Shown one piece after another: positions 43,947-64,000 of a stretch of 64,000 nucleotides of DNA; the first letter of the stretch is position 1, and each line of letters opens with the position of its first letter. Source of the stretch: Macrosoma leucophasiata (taxonomy: Eukaryota; Arthropoda; Insecta; Lepidoptera; Hedylidae). The position numbers and the translations under genes were made by a program. The notes below the pieces were generated by a model. That model made no database searches. It had not been told where the DNA came from and worked only from the letters and a program-made list of their open reading frames with translations. The stretch spans positions 7,440,001 to 7,504,000 of the forward strand of contig JAWQUS010000002.1 of NCBI GenBank assembly GCA_036365455.1, written 5' to 3'.

Positions 43947-46665
43947 TTAATTTGAAACTAGTGGTTTATACAACTCATATTTATCACAGCCATCATCGTC
44001 ATCCTTATGATCTAAGAAACAGCGTTTACAAAATAAATATTTGCATCCCAGACAACGCATTTTAGCATCTTCATTGCATATCTCACAAAATGGTAGTTCA
44101 TCATTTGTGGGGCTTTGTAATTCACTATCATGTAGATTTATTTCTGCATTTATCTGTAATAAATCAATATAATAAAATGTTTACTATCTATAAAGTTTAT
44201 ATTCAAATATAAATGTTCCAACATAAATACATATGTATCTACATTATACATACATTGCAAACATAGAGCAACACCGGAGGGGAGTAGCCATATGCAGGCT
44301 TTCCCCTCTGTCAAAGTACAAGCCCAAATGGGCCTGTACTTGTCGCCTAGATTTTTCAATGTGTCCGTGAAATTGTTTCTGTATTTTGTTAAAGTCAAGG
44401 TGTGAGTTTCGTAGTAATAGACGATTTTTGCAGTGTGCGTGTGTGTCGCACGCATTTCTCCCGCAAAAAATGACAGACTGTTTTGCATCGGTAATACACG
44501 CTATGGCTACTCCCCTTCGGTCCGCCGCGACCGGTGGGCCGAGTTGCTCTATGATTGCAAATATCTTCAAAGTATTAGGGATGTTGTTAACATGCATACA
44601 CAAAAGGACTCTGCATAATGCAGCAATATTTGAAGTGATTGATTTATCCATTTTACCTTAGCAATTATTTTTTTAACACTTTGTTCATCATCATCGTCAT
44701 CAGATTCATGTTTGTTTTCAGGAGATGTAGCATTTTGTGTGGTAGTTGTATTTGTTGTGCCCCGTAACTTGTTTAGCCTCTTTTCAATATCATCCACTGA
44801 ATCTTGAAATTCACCTGTGTAGTTAGTATCAATATTAACTTGTTCCATGTACTGTTTCATCAGATCTTCAACTTGTTTTTGTTCCGTTCTTGCTATATTT
44901 ACTGGAATGGTGGTCTAAAAGTAAATGAGAAATATTGTTTCTTTTTGTATATAATAAATAATATGTATTGATGATGATATGTATTGTGTATATATATATA
45001 TATATATATGATGTATATAACTATCACAGAGACATTATATTATTATGTATCTCCCCATAATAACTATCAAAGAAGACATAAAAACTAATGTCTCAGGGGT
45101 AGCAACACTTCTGTATTTTGGCTACTAATGAAGTATGATACTTCATACTCATACTATATTATAAATGCAAAAGTTTGTATGTTTGTTTGTTACTCCTTCA
45201 CGCAAAAACTGCTGAACCGATTTTCATGAAATTTGGCACACACATAGAGGGTAACTTGGATTATCAGATAGGATAGTTTTTATACCGAAAAAATGTTCCT
45301 GTGGGATGTCATGATGATGATTTGACGAGTTTCTACAGGTTACGCGAAAAGTGACTTACACGCGGGCGGAACCGCGGGCAACAGTTAGTTTCTTATATAG
45401 ATGTCTACTAGCTACAGTGATGACCACTTACCATCCATGTGAACTACATGCTTGTTTGCCACCTACATCAATTGGACATTTAGTAAGTAAAACTTGTTAT
45501 ATTATGTACTTATTATTTCATGAATTAGTTGTTTTTTATGGTTAAATTAGCTCATGGCTAGCAATAATATAATTTTATAACAGATGCTCAATCTATAAAA
45601 ATTCTAATACCTTAACTTGCAAAGTACTTAAAGGTACTCCTTTAATATTGGCTAAACGTGATTGTAATTCAGCGTCTGATGTAGTTGGTATGTCACCTTT
45701 CAGCTTTTGTAAACGTTCTGAGATTTCCTCATTACCACCTGTAGCAGCTATTTGTTCTGTTTGTTTCAACTTATTCAAACGATCAGCTACCTGCTGATTT
45801 GCTTTATCTTGTAAAGCACCAAGTCTCCTGCAATTATATATGCAATTTCTCACAATGTGATCCAGTTATGCTGTCAAATCTTAAAACACCACTATGTGTC
45901 ATTTCACTAAGATTTTTTTAAGAATTGAGAAGGACTTCAAAAAAGTCTGCACCATCCATAACTACACCTATAATATCAGAGTACAGAGTCTTCGGATCTC
46001 CATAATCAAAATTGATGAAAAAAATAGATTTGGTCAGTTTAACTGGTAGTAAGAGAAATTTCATACTGTGTATAAAATAGATGAGATCAATTTATTTTAC
46101 TGCAATGACACTTAATGGTCTTTTAATATAGAACAGCAGTATTACGTACATTTTCCTTGTGCAATAAAATTGTGTACTACTAACAAAAACTAAACAACAG
46201 AGATGTAATTTTGAAATTCTTATTAAAATTAATTGGTCCAGATTCTTACTTGTAATAAGCATCAGGTGGCACAATTTGGTTTTGAGATTCATTCACATTG
46301 TTAGTAGATTTTTCACATTTCTTACAAACCTGGATGAAACAAATAAATTTTACATATAAACCTATGTTACCTTTCCCAGACTACACGTTCAGGTCGTAAA
46401 AATAGTCCATCCAAAGTACCTACCTTAGCTTCAGAACTTAATTTAGTCAGATATATTTTGTTATTCAAACATTTCGAACAATAACTAAACCCACATCCAG
46501 GACAGCCTTTCTACAAATAATCAATAACATTATTAATAAAGAAAAAAAAAAACAATAATAAAGCTAATAGGTATTTGAGCTATAAAATATTAAGCAATTA
46601 AATAAACGAACGCCTACTTCTGGACGTAACAAATTAAAAGTTTTAGCACACGAATTGCATGCCAT
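43947..46665 (-). CDS. ZFYVE19: Abscission/NoCut checkpoint regulator (ANCHR), FYVE-finger protein
   Basis: Minus-strand exons 46618-46665, 46424-46510, 46250-46329, 45611-45827, 44657-44914 and 43947-44153; 298 aa. N-terminal FYVE-like zinc finger (residues 1-75): CNSC, CPGC, CSKC and CKKC pairs. The middle carries repeated MIM1-like motifs (VADRLNKLKQ, ISERLQKLKG, LQSRLANIKG, IEKRLNKLRG), followed by an acidic stretch (ESDDDDDEQ). The C-terminus has a B-box-like zinc module, CEICNEDAKMRCLGCKYLFC. This domain order is that of vertebrate ZFYVE19/ANCHR, which retains VPS4 at the midbody ring to delay abscission. The protein is shorter than the human one (~471 aa). A hAT-type MITE sits in its last intron and two repeats in another. 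Confidence 0.9.
44262..44553. mobile_element. hAT-type MITE, copy 2, with perfect 8-bp target duplication
   Basis: 292 bp, starting CATAGAGCAACACCGG and ending CGAGTTGCTCTATG. The target duplication ATTGCAAA is at 44254-44261 and 44554-44561. Same family as 17737-18029. In the last intron of ANCHR. Confidence 0.92.
45010..45475 (+). repeat. Retro-repeat copy interrupted by another element
   Basis: The 3' parts of the 24264-24560 family lie on both sides (ATGTCTCAGGGGTAGCAACA at ~45095; GAACTACATGCTTGTTTGCC at ~45445). Between them, 45150-45395 is a different repeat (starts ACTATATTATAAATGCAAAA, ends CGGAACCGCGGGCAACAG). So the second inserted into the first. A (TA)n run is at 44990-45010. 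Confidence 0.72.
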
Positions 46666-46884
46666 TTCTTGGTTTTTACACTACGATACCGTTTTATCGT
46701 TTTTGATAATTCCCTGTGTTATGCTGATTTTGTTCCACTTTCTATGTGCAAGTACAATAAATCAATAAAATACAAAATAAATTTTAAATCCCAAATCAAA
46801 AGCAAAAGCATCACATCAATGAGTCATGGTGTCATGTGTCAGTTGATTAATCAGTTGTCACGTCAGTGTCAAGTCATTTTGTTT

Positions 46885-47245
46885 TGTTTTTTTTTTAATA
46901 TTAAGGCATCGCTATTACGCATATTGCCGGTGTCAAGTAAAACGATATTTCGTATTCGTAATAAGCAGCGTAAAAATCAGAGTCAGTCACTCAATTTATC
47001 AGTCAGTCAGTCAGAGTCACAGTCAGTAATTCGAGTAAAGCGATGGCTACTTTACAATTACAATGAAGTTTGGGAGGCAACACGAAAGGACGTGTTTTCG
47101 CACTGTTATTTTATTTCACTATACACTGGCACTGTAATAAGCCTATATCAAACAAAATGCCACCAACTTTATTAAATATAACTCAAAAATACACCAAGAA
47201 AATGAAATAAAGTAAGAGCACCATACGTCTCTTACAAGGTTTCTG
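46885..47245 (-). repeat. Dispersed A-tailed retro-repeat, copy 2
   Basis: Same family as 5221-5650 and 58665-59072, with a T run at 46885-46893 as its tail. It lies directly upstream of the ANCHR start codon (46665), so it may overlap that promoter. The remaining 47246-47950 shows no gene. Confidence 0.75.
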
Positions 47246-47881
47246 CCTAAACTCTTTTTTGTTGTTATTGTCATTATATCAGGGTTGCCGGGATTTCGGG
47301 GATTGTCCCGGAATTTTGCGTGCTGTCCCGTGTCCAGGAACTTTACTCTGCTGTCCCAGAACGACACGTAAAAGATTAACCTTTAATATATTTATAGCCT
47401 ATATTATTTATATATATAATATAGGCTTCGTTCGTTTTATGTCGTATTTGAGTGTAGAAATTCTTGGCAAGTTCTAATTACAACTTTATTCTTTAAGTGG
47501 GAAAGTTGAAACTTGTGCCATTACCATTTACAATAATTGCTCCGTACGCGAACCTACTTGGGTGGTGCCGACGACATGGACCCTGAATGGTGCAGGAAAA
47601 TAGATTTAATTTGCTTTACTGTAATTGTAATATTTTTTTTATTTTTCACAATAACAAACATGATTAAAATAAAGAAAAAATGAAAAGATTTTTTTTAAAT
47701 TATACACATATAACCAGTCCAACCACTTTAAAAATATCAAATCAGTGAATTAAAAAACTTTTAAGACTTAATTTAATGTCTTAATCCAAGATCGATGCCA
47801 TGGAATGGTGGCATGGGGTTACAATTTTTTTATCACAATTAATTTGAAAATAAATATTACTCAAACATACATGCCCAGTTA

Positions 47882-47887
47882 TTTATT
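47882..47887 (-). terminator. Poly(A) signal of SRP54
   Basis: TTTATT on +, that is AATAAA on the minus strand, ~66 nt after the SRP54 stop. Confidence 0.65.
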
Positions 47888-47952
47888 AATGCATATGGAT
47901 CTTGATTACAATTTTCATATTGGTGGCTTATTTACATAAAAATATCCTAATG

Positions 47953-58342
<10,390 letters not shown>

Positions 58343-58664
58343 CTATTTCGTAAAGAGCACTACACACAAATAACAATATAATGACATTTTAAACCATCTT
58401 TACAGTTTTGGATCAATTCAATTTCAAGACAAATATTGAGACGAGACACCACGAACTTTCGACTTTTTTCGACACAATCGACAGGACAGCACAGATTTAT
58501 TCAACAGTCGACACGTCAAACTGTCAATGTCAACTAAGTCAATGTCCTTGGCTGCGTTCCAGATTTCGACCGTAACTAAAGCAGGGTTTCTCAAACTTTC
58601 GGCTCCACGTACCCCTGTTAAAAAGTATCCAGGTGACAGCAAACCCTTCAACTAATTAACTGGA

Positions 58665-59072
58665 GTTTTGGCGGGAACCTTGAAAGAGGCGTATGGTGCA
58701 CTTATTTTATTTCATTTTCTTGGTGTATTTTTAAGTTATATTGAATAAAGTTGGTGGCATTTTGTTTGATATAAGTTTATTACAGTGCCCGTGTTTAGTG
58801 AAATAGAATAACAGTGCGAAAACACGACCTTTCAGGTTGCCTCCAAAACTTCATTGTAAATGTTCTGGTAAAGTAGCCATCGCTTTACTCGAATAACTTG
58901 ATTGTAACTCACTTGACTGACATATTATACTTGATAACTTATATACTTCATACTTACATATAATACTTGATGACTATATTATACTAACTTTTACGCTGCT
59001 TAAATAAATACGGAATATCGTTTTACTTGACACTGGCAATATGCGTAATAGCGATGACATAACAAAAAAAAA
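58665..59072 (+). repeat. Dispersed A-tailed retro-repeat, copy 3
   Basis: Opposite orientation to 5221-5650 and 46885-47245. It starts GGCGGGAACCTTGAAAGAGG and ends AGCGATGACATAACAAAAAAAAA at 59050-59072, which shows the tail and polarity of the family. It lies ~380 bp upstream of the SRP54 start codon. The rest of 59073-59850 shows nothing recognisable. Confidence 0.78.
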
Positions 59073-59853
59073 ACGAATTAACTTCCTCTGTTAATGCCCT
59101 GCCCCCAAAGAATATATTAAAATTGACTGTTGAAGAAAACAGTGTTTTTATTTCAATGAAAGGTAATAAATAAAGTGCTTAAAGAAGTATATTTTTACTA
59201 GGTACTATTAAAGTGATGGGTGTGCTTGTTTCTTGTCACAAATGGAGTCAATTTCGGGAGTAATTTTGGACAATTTTAACCTTAATTCTGACTCGGCATC
59301 AAGTCGATTTATAGTAAATCTTATCGCAAACCCCCTGCCGTCGAATGGTGTACACCTAGGGGTTCGCGGACTCCTCTTCAAGAACCCCTGCACTAACGTA
59401 AAAATGTCGTAGGCGTTTTATGGGCGAATCTTATGAATGGAACGCACTTCTTAAGCGCTGTGTGCTCGCTATATGGCCATGCTCGTCATACTGAAATAGT
59501 TCTTTTTTCGAATTTTAATGAAAGCCTACACCGATGTCACACCGCGGACACTCCGCCAAAATTGCATACAAACGCTTAATTTGGTCTCTATTACACACAC
59601 ACCAATCAGTGACGTGTATTTACACGTTCACCTGTGTGCGTAGCACGTAGAGAACACCAACCGCCGCCCATAAGAGGGGAGGAGGGGAAATCGGGCGGGA
59701 CATCGAAGAGTCGTTCTATAAGTAGTAATATTACTTATTCTCTGCCGACGTCCAATATTTTGTGGGCGATGCGATCGTGGACAGTGACATCATCTATGAC
59801 GTCGAACCATTGCGAACGATCGCTCGCGACGACCACGGGCCTTAACTAAAACT

Positions 59854-60022
59854 ATAGAGCAACACGGGCCACCAGCCGCGGCGGACCGGAGGGGAGAAGC
59901 CAGATGCAGGCTTTCCCCTCTGCCACAAAAAATGTCAGACTGTTTTGCATCGGTAATAAACGCTATGGCTCCTCCTCTTCGGTCCGCCGCGCCGCGGCGG
60001 CCGGTGGTCCGAGTAGCTCTTT
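59854..60022. mobile_element. hAT-type MITE, copy 3, internally deleted
   Basis: TATAGAGCAACACGGGCCAC at the left and GGTGGTCCGAGTAGCTCTTT at the right; the GC-rich inverted ends are ~50 bp and share ACTGTTTTGCATCGGTAATA with the other copies. The internal ~130 bp is missing and no clean target duplication is seen. Confidence 0.75.
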
Positions 60023-60564
60023 GGGTGAAACTATGAAGAGGGCGTTACAATCGTTATGGTCGTTGGGTGGAACGCGTCCATTAGGTTTTTTTAGAAAAAA
60101 ATATAGGATGTGAAATAATCACTGCATGATCACTGCCATGCTAAGCTGCCATGAGTGTAGACAAAGCTGCATTTGCATATAGTAGCTGGCGTACCTATCT
60201 CAAATCTTTAGGGTTAATTGAATAATCTGTGTAGAACTTTTAATATTTACTTAGAGATGTAACCAGCGTGTGGCCGCTCATGAGACAGCCATATGAAATC
60301 ATGAGTGTTGCTAGTAAATAAAGTTTCCCAATTTTCTTCCTAATCATTTACTATAGATAGATCGGCAAGATTTTATGTTAAACATTCCTAAGCATTTTAC
60401 TTTTATTCAGATTAGTTGAATTGTAAAGAATTGATTGAATGATGAATTAAAACATGTGCATCTACCATTCAATTAATTCTATACATTTTGCTGAAAGATC
60501 AAGAACATATCGAGAAAATGTACTTATTTTGAAATAGGTAACCATGAATTAGCATTTATTATGC

Positions 60565-60609
60565 TGCGAGCTGTGAATAATCTAGGTTCTAGATTATTCA
60601 CAGCTCGCA
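60565..60609. repeat. 21-bp perfect inverted repeat, 3-nt loop
   Basis: TGCGAGCTGTGAATAATCTAG (60565-60585), loop GTT, and its exact reverse complement at 60589-60609. Confidence 0.95.
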
Positions 60610-60699
60610 CTGTAGAACCTCATCTACAGTGTATTATTTCTTTGGCCGCGATCTTATAGATAGTTTATCAGAACGATTGCTGTATCGGGTAAGGCATTC

Positions 60700-60744
60700 A
60701 ATATTTGCGTGTAAGTAATTATTTATTACTTACACGCAAATATT
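60700..60744. repeat. 20-bp perfect inverted repeat, 5-nt loop
   Basis: AATATTTGCGTGTAAGTAAT (60700-60719) and its exact reverse complement 60725-60744, only 90 bp from the previous palindrome. Confidence 0.95.
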
Positions 60745-61248
60745 AGTTAAATAAAACTAAAACTAAGTTAAATAAAACTAAGAGTTTCAGTGTGATTATC
60801 GCTATATTATTCAAATTATAAATATCAAAATATTAGACAATTATAATGTTAGTGTCCTGTCATGAAATGTCAGAATGTGGGCATGTTAGTACTTCCGTGG
60901 GATGAACGGAAATACTAAGTTCAGAAGGGTCTCGACCATTTTTAATGCTAGCCCTTAAAACATTAAAAGCAAGCAACATACACCGGCAAACAATGATCAT
61001 CAAGTTCACATCGATAAGTGGGTACCGAGTAAATGAAAACTGCAGCCTATAGATAACTTCTTAAACATTGAGATCGCTAGATCTCGATTTAAATGCAGAT
61101 GTGTGTGTATCTTCACGCCAGGTCCCTAACGGGGTAGGCAGAGAGTGTAGAGCGCCAGATATCCCGGTCCTGACAAACCTCGTCGTTCACCCACCCTCAG
61201 TCGGTTAAAAATAAAAAAAGGAAAGGCAAAGTTTGAAGCATTGGTGTG

Positions 61249-61323
61249 GGACCTCTATAGCTTAGAGGTAAAGCGGCTGGACTGATTATCCTGAGGTTGC
61301 AGGTTCGATTCCTGCCGAAGTCA
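61249..61323 (+). pseudogene. tRNA-like sequence with good B box
   Basis: GGACCTCTATAGCTTAGAGG (A-box region) and GCAGGTTCGATTCCTGC, a perfect T arm with Pol III B box. The acceptor stem has two mismatches and the anticodon stem one; the loop would give GAT. T-rich Pol III terminator-like runs follow. More likely a tRNA-derived pseudogene or SINE head than a working tRNA. Confidence 0.5.
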
Positions 61324-61329
61324 ATTTTT

Positions 61330-62503
61330 TCTTTCTCATTTTTTTCTATAATAACAATATTCGAACATGGCTACGTCTATAAGTATCTGGGATTTCGTTG
61401 AATGAAAATCAAGAATTTCATGAGAAATGCGCTTTATTTTGAATTGATAATCAAGAGTTATATGCTTCAACGTGTATTTTGTTCAATAGACATACATTAT
61501 TTACTAATATCTGTTTACTTACGAATGAAAAGTGATGTCGTTTAAAGGCCTGTTTCTGTACGGTTTATACAGGCTAAAATACTGCAACCTCCTATTTTAC
61601 TGCACACCTTATACACTAATCACTCAACTAATGGAGTCTTTTTCTCATAAATACCCAAAAACTTATTAATAATCGCCGATATACATCGAAAACAATAAAT
61701 AAATGCGTATACGATAGGTTATCTATTACAGCAATTGCGATGACAGATATTTGTTTGGCTAACTTTTGCTGTCACTTACGAAGTTCGCCAAACAAAAACC
61801 GGCACGCCGTAAGGGACAAAGGATACGATGCTCTATTTCAACTTTCTTATGTTCTTTGTATATAACTGTCTCACTTCCGAAAAGCATATGGCGAACATGG
61901 CTACGTCTATAGGTACTTAGTCTAAGGTGTAGAATAATGACCAAAGTTGCCAGATGGCGGGGATTCGCCCGATTGGCGGGGAATGGGAGTCGGCGTGGGC
62001 AGCAGGCGCGCTAGGCGGGACTGGATGAAATGGGGAAATGCCGGAGAATTTGCAATTTAACATGTTTAGAAGCAATTTTGGAACACATCCATTTACGTAC
62101 AAGATTATCTAATTAAAAGTCACCAATCTAGTACTAATGGTGACATCTTCTGGCTTGAGAAATTCTCTCCCCCTCCCTTTCAGTTACTTTTTAGCCTCGA
62201 TAGTTAGGTGTTGGAGATTTTTCGGAATAGCGAGGAATTTCGGGAAATTAAGGCTTATGTAGTGGGGGCGGCAGATCAAAAATTTTGCATTAGCATCCCT
62301 ATGCATAATGACAGCCTGACTGACAGCTCTCATACTTTCCTACTCTGTGGATAAAATGATAAAATTAAAAAATAAAATTTCGCTTTGTAATCGGCAGGCT
62401 TGATTCTTGTCGTCTCATTAATTCTCATTAAATTTTTCATTGTATTCATTACAAAGATTCTCTATAAAATTACAAGAAACTCTTTACATTACTGTTAATT
62501 GTT
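61330..62503. other. Intergenic, promoter side of Rpt2
   Basis: Holds two copies of AACATGGCTACGTCTATA (61365 and 61894) and a GC-rich stretch at 61950-62050 without a convincing frame. No gene seen; 60023-61248 likewise holds only the palindromes, SINE-like scraps (61110-61180) and the tRNA-like sequence. Confidence 0.4.
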
Positions 62504-62873
62504 ATGGTATGTTAGTGCAGTTCTTTCATTGAGTCTTCTACTTATTACAATTTGCTAATGTGGAATTCTTGTTTGAAATTATTAGGGTCAGAATCAGTCT
62601 GGTGGTGGAAGCGGAGGAGACAAGAAGGATGACAAGGACAAAAAGAAGAAGTATGAGCCTCCGATCCCTACTAGAGTCGGCAAGAAGAAGCGTAAAGCCA
62701 AGGGGCCCGACGCTGCTCTGAAATTGCCCCAAGTTACACCTCACACAAAATGCAGGTTGAAGTTGTTAAAACTTGAAAGAATAAAGGATTATCTTCTAAT
62801 GGAAGAAGAATTCATCCGTAATCAAGAGAGGCTTAAACCCCAGGAAGAGAAAATTGAGGAAGAAAGATCTAAG
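62504..62873 (+). CDS. Rpt2: 26S proteasome regulatory ATPase subunit 4 (Rpt2/PSMC1), 5' part
   Basis: The exon 62586-62873 encodes 96 residues almost identical to animal Rpt2 N-termini: [20 protein letters not shown], then [33 protein letters not shown] and [20 protein letters not shown], followed by a donor GTACAT. It is a hexameric AAA+ ATPase of the 19S base that unfolds substrates and opens the 20S gate. The family starts MGQNQSG, so the exon must be preceded by one ending in ATG. ATG|GTATGT at 62504-62509 gives a 79-bp intron and fits, but is tentative; the N-myristoylation glycine would follow the Met. The AAA+ domain lies beyond the window. Confidence 0.9.
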
Positions 62874-63714
62874 GTACATACACATATTTAATCTTTTGTA
62901 ATTTCTGCAGTCTTATCTCTGAAAGACGATGTGTCAGTGGCTTGAAATTAACGGTGTCCCATCTGATTTCCCCTCTTGCAGCCCGCACCTTCCCTTGAGT
63001 ACCATACTGGCAGTCTCGTGCACTGAGGCTCTGTGGTTGCTAGTGGACAACTGTGTGTGTGCGAGTTAAAATACATCCTGATTGATGTTTATGTAGTAGG
63101 TAACCAGAATAAGCGTTTGTATGGAATTTTAGCAAAGTGTCTGCAGTTTGTAAATTGGCTACCATGAATTAGTATACATATACAGCCAGTGTATTTCTTA
63201 TCAAATTAATAATAATTATGACAAATTAAAAGTTAGGTGAAAACTGGTAGGCAGGAACAAACACCACCCATGATTATAATTATGATTATGGTAATGTACA
63301 CCGGTTGGCCCTATAGGAAAAACTCAAACATTTTTTTTTTCAACAGTTTTTTGTTGAGTAAAGCAAGGTATACATAAAGTCTGTTTTTTTTCGCTACGGA
63401 CTAAATTGACACATGCAAATGTCTATTTCCAAAATATTTTTTTTGACAATAGACAAATCTTTTAAAAATTAGGGTTACTATGGAGTATCACAGATTTAAT
63501 TTAAATTACTTATTCCACTAAGAATACACGACAATCATTTATTTGTTGTTGAAGAATACGCAATAACAAGTTTTTAACAGGAACGACACAAGAAATAGGT
63601 CAATGTACTGTGGCTATCAATGCCATAAAAACGAAAATACGGCGCCATTTTGAATACATGGCATTCGTCCTTCAACCTCAGAATTGCAATTTCACGGGCA
63701 AAAAACATGGTAAT

Positions 63715-63850
63715 GAATAGAATAGAATAGAATAGAATAGAAAATATTTTTATTTCGAATAGATCTTTACAGATACTTTCAAAACGTCAATAAATCATAA
63801 ACTACCTAGAGCGAATAACCATTACATATAGTAAAGAAAAATCATATATT
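63715..63850 (-). repeat. LINE 3' end with (CTATT)n tail
   Basis: On + there is (AATAG)n at 63716-63740, then AAAATATTTTTATTTCG and a body reading CAGATACTTTCAAAACGTCA. On the minus strand this is a LINE 3' end followed by its pentamer tail. In the first long Rpt2 intron; 62874-63714 shows nothing else. Confidence 0.6.
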
Positions 63851-64000
63851 AATAGTAAATTAAAAATTAAAATTTAAACTATTTGGTTAAAACATAATAA
63901 TCATAAAATTTTTCAATTCCTTCAATGATAATAAATGAAGAAAAAGAAAAACTTATTCGTCAAGATCAATGTTATTCACTTAGCAGAGTTCCAAGTGCAG

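Noticed and set aside
61249..61323. A functional tRNA gene
   Set aside because: Mismatched acceptor and anticodon stems and an anticodon (GAT) unexpected for a nuclear isoleucine tRNA; called tRNA-like instead.
62154..62290. A Rpt2 promoter call
   Set aside because: No TATA, initiator or DPE combination could be supported by eye.

Overview
This is a eukaryotic, intron-rich, AT-rich window that is almost certainly from a moth or butterfly (Lepidoptera). The evidence is small exons with insect-like host proteins, mariner, APE-type LINEs, tRNA-derived SINEs and many short non-autonomous elements whose 3' ends are typical of lepidopteran genomes. There are no operons, CRISPR arrays or phage. Species cannot be named from the sequence alone.

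Layout. (1) 0-24 kb holds a head-to-tail cluster of three paralogous PLP-dependent serine/threonine ammonia-lyase (threonine dehydratase) genes with a C-terminal ACT-like region, all on +. Copy 1 is only its last three exons (208-2923). Copy 2 is complete or nearly so (4994-14719). Copy 3 is complete (17037-23861, 440 aa). Copy 2 has lost the Schiff-base lysine (SFK to SFC), so it looks like a pseudo-enzyme kept open over ten exons. (2) 25.7-43 kb holds pterin-4a-carbinolamine dehydratase (Pcd, -), an XRCC3-type RAD51 paralog (+) and the CCA-adding enzyme TRNT1 (+). Pcd and XRCC3 are head to head and separated by a full-length LINE. (3) 43.9-58.3 kb holds a ZFYVE19/ANCHR homologue (-) and SRP54 (-, seven exons, 501 aa). 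The second SRP54 intron holds a DNA transposon remnant that was itself split by an apparently intact 5.7-kb LINE. (4) 62.5 kb to the end holds the start of the proteasome ATPase Rpt2/PSMC1 (+), which runs off the window.

Mobile DNA makes up much of the rest. It includes one mariner with an open transposase, two related I-like LINEs (ORF1 plus APE-RT-RNase H ORF2, one intact and one with a frameshift), and four LINE reverse-transcriptase fragments. There is a hAT-type MITE family with perfect 8-bp target duplications, a second hAT-like element, a TA-flanked MITE, SINEs, foldback elements and a 57-bp minisatellite. Several perfect short-loop palindromes lie in otherwise unremarkable sequence.

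The host genes are not functionally linked apart from the dehydratase cluster; the rest are housekeeping neighbours (tRNA maturation, protein targeting, DNA repair, abscission checkpoint, proteasome). The most unusual content is the dehydratase cluster. It combines a lost catalytic lysine, a duplicated splice acceptor with a stop trap, a paralog-specific intron, and a mariner inserted about 10 nt from a splice acceptor.
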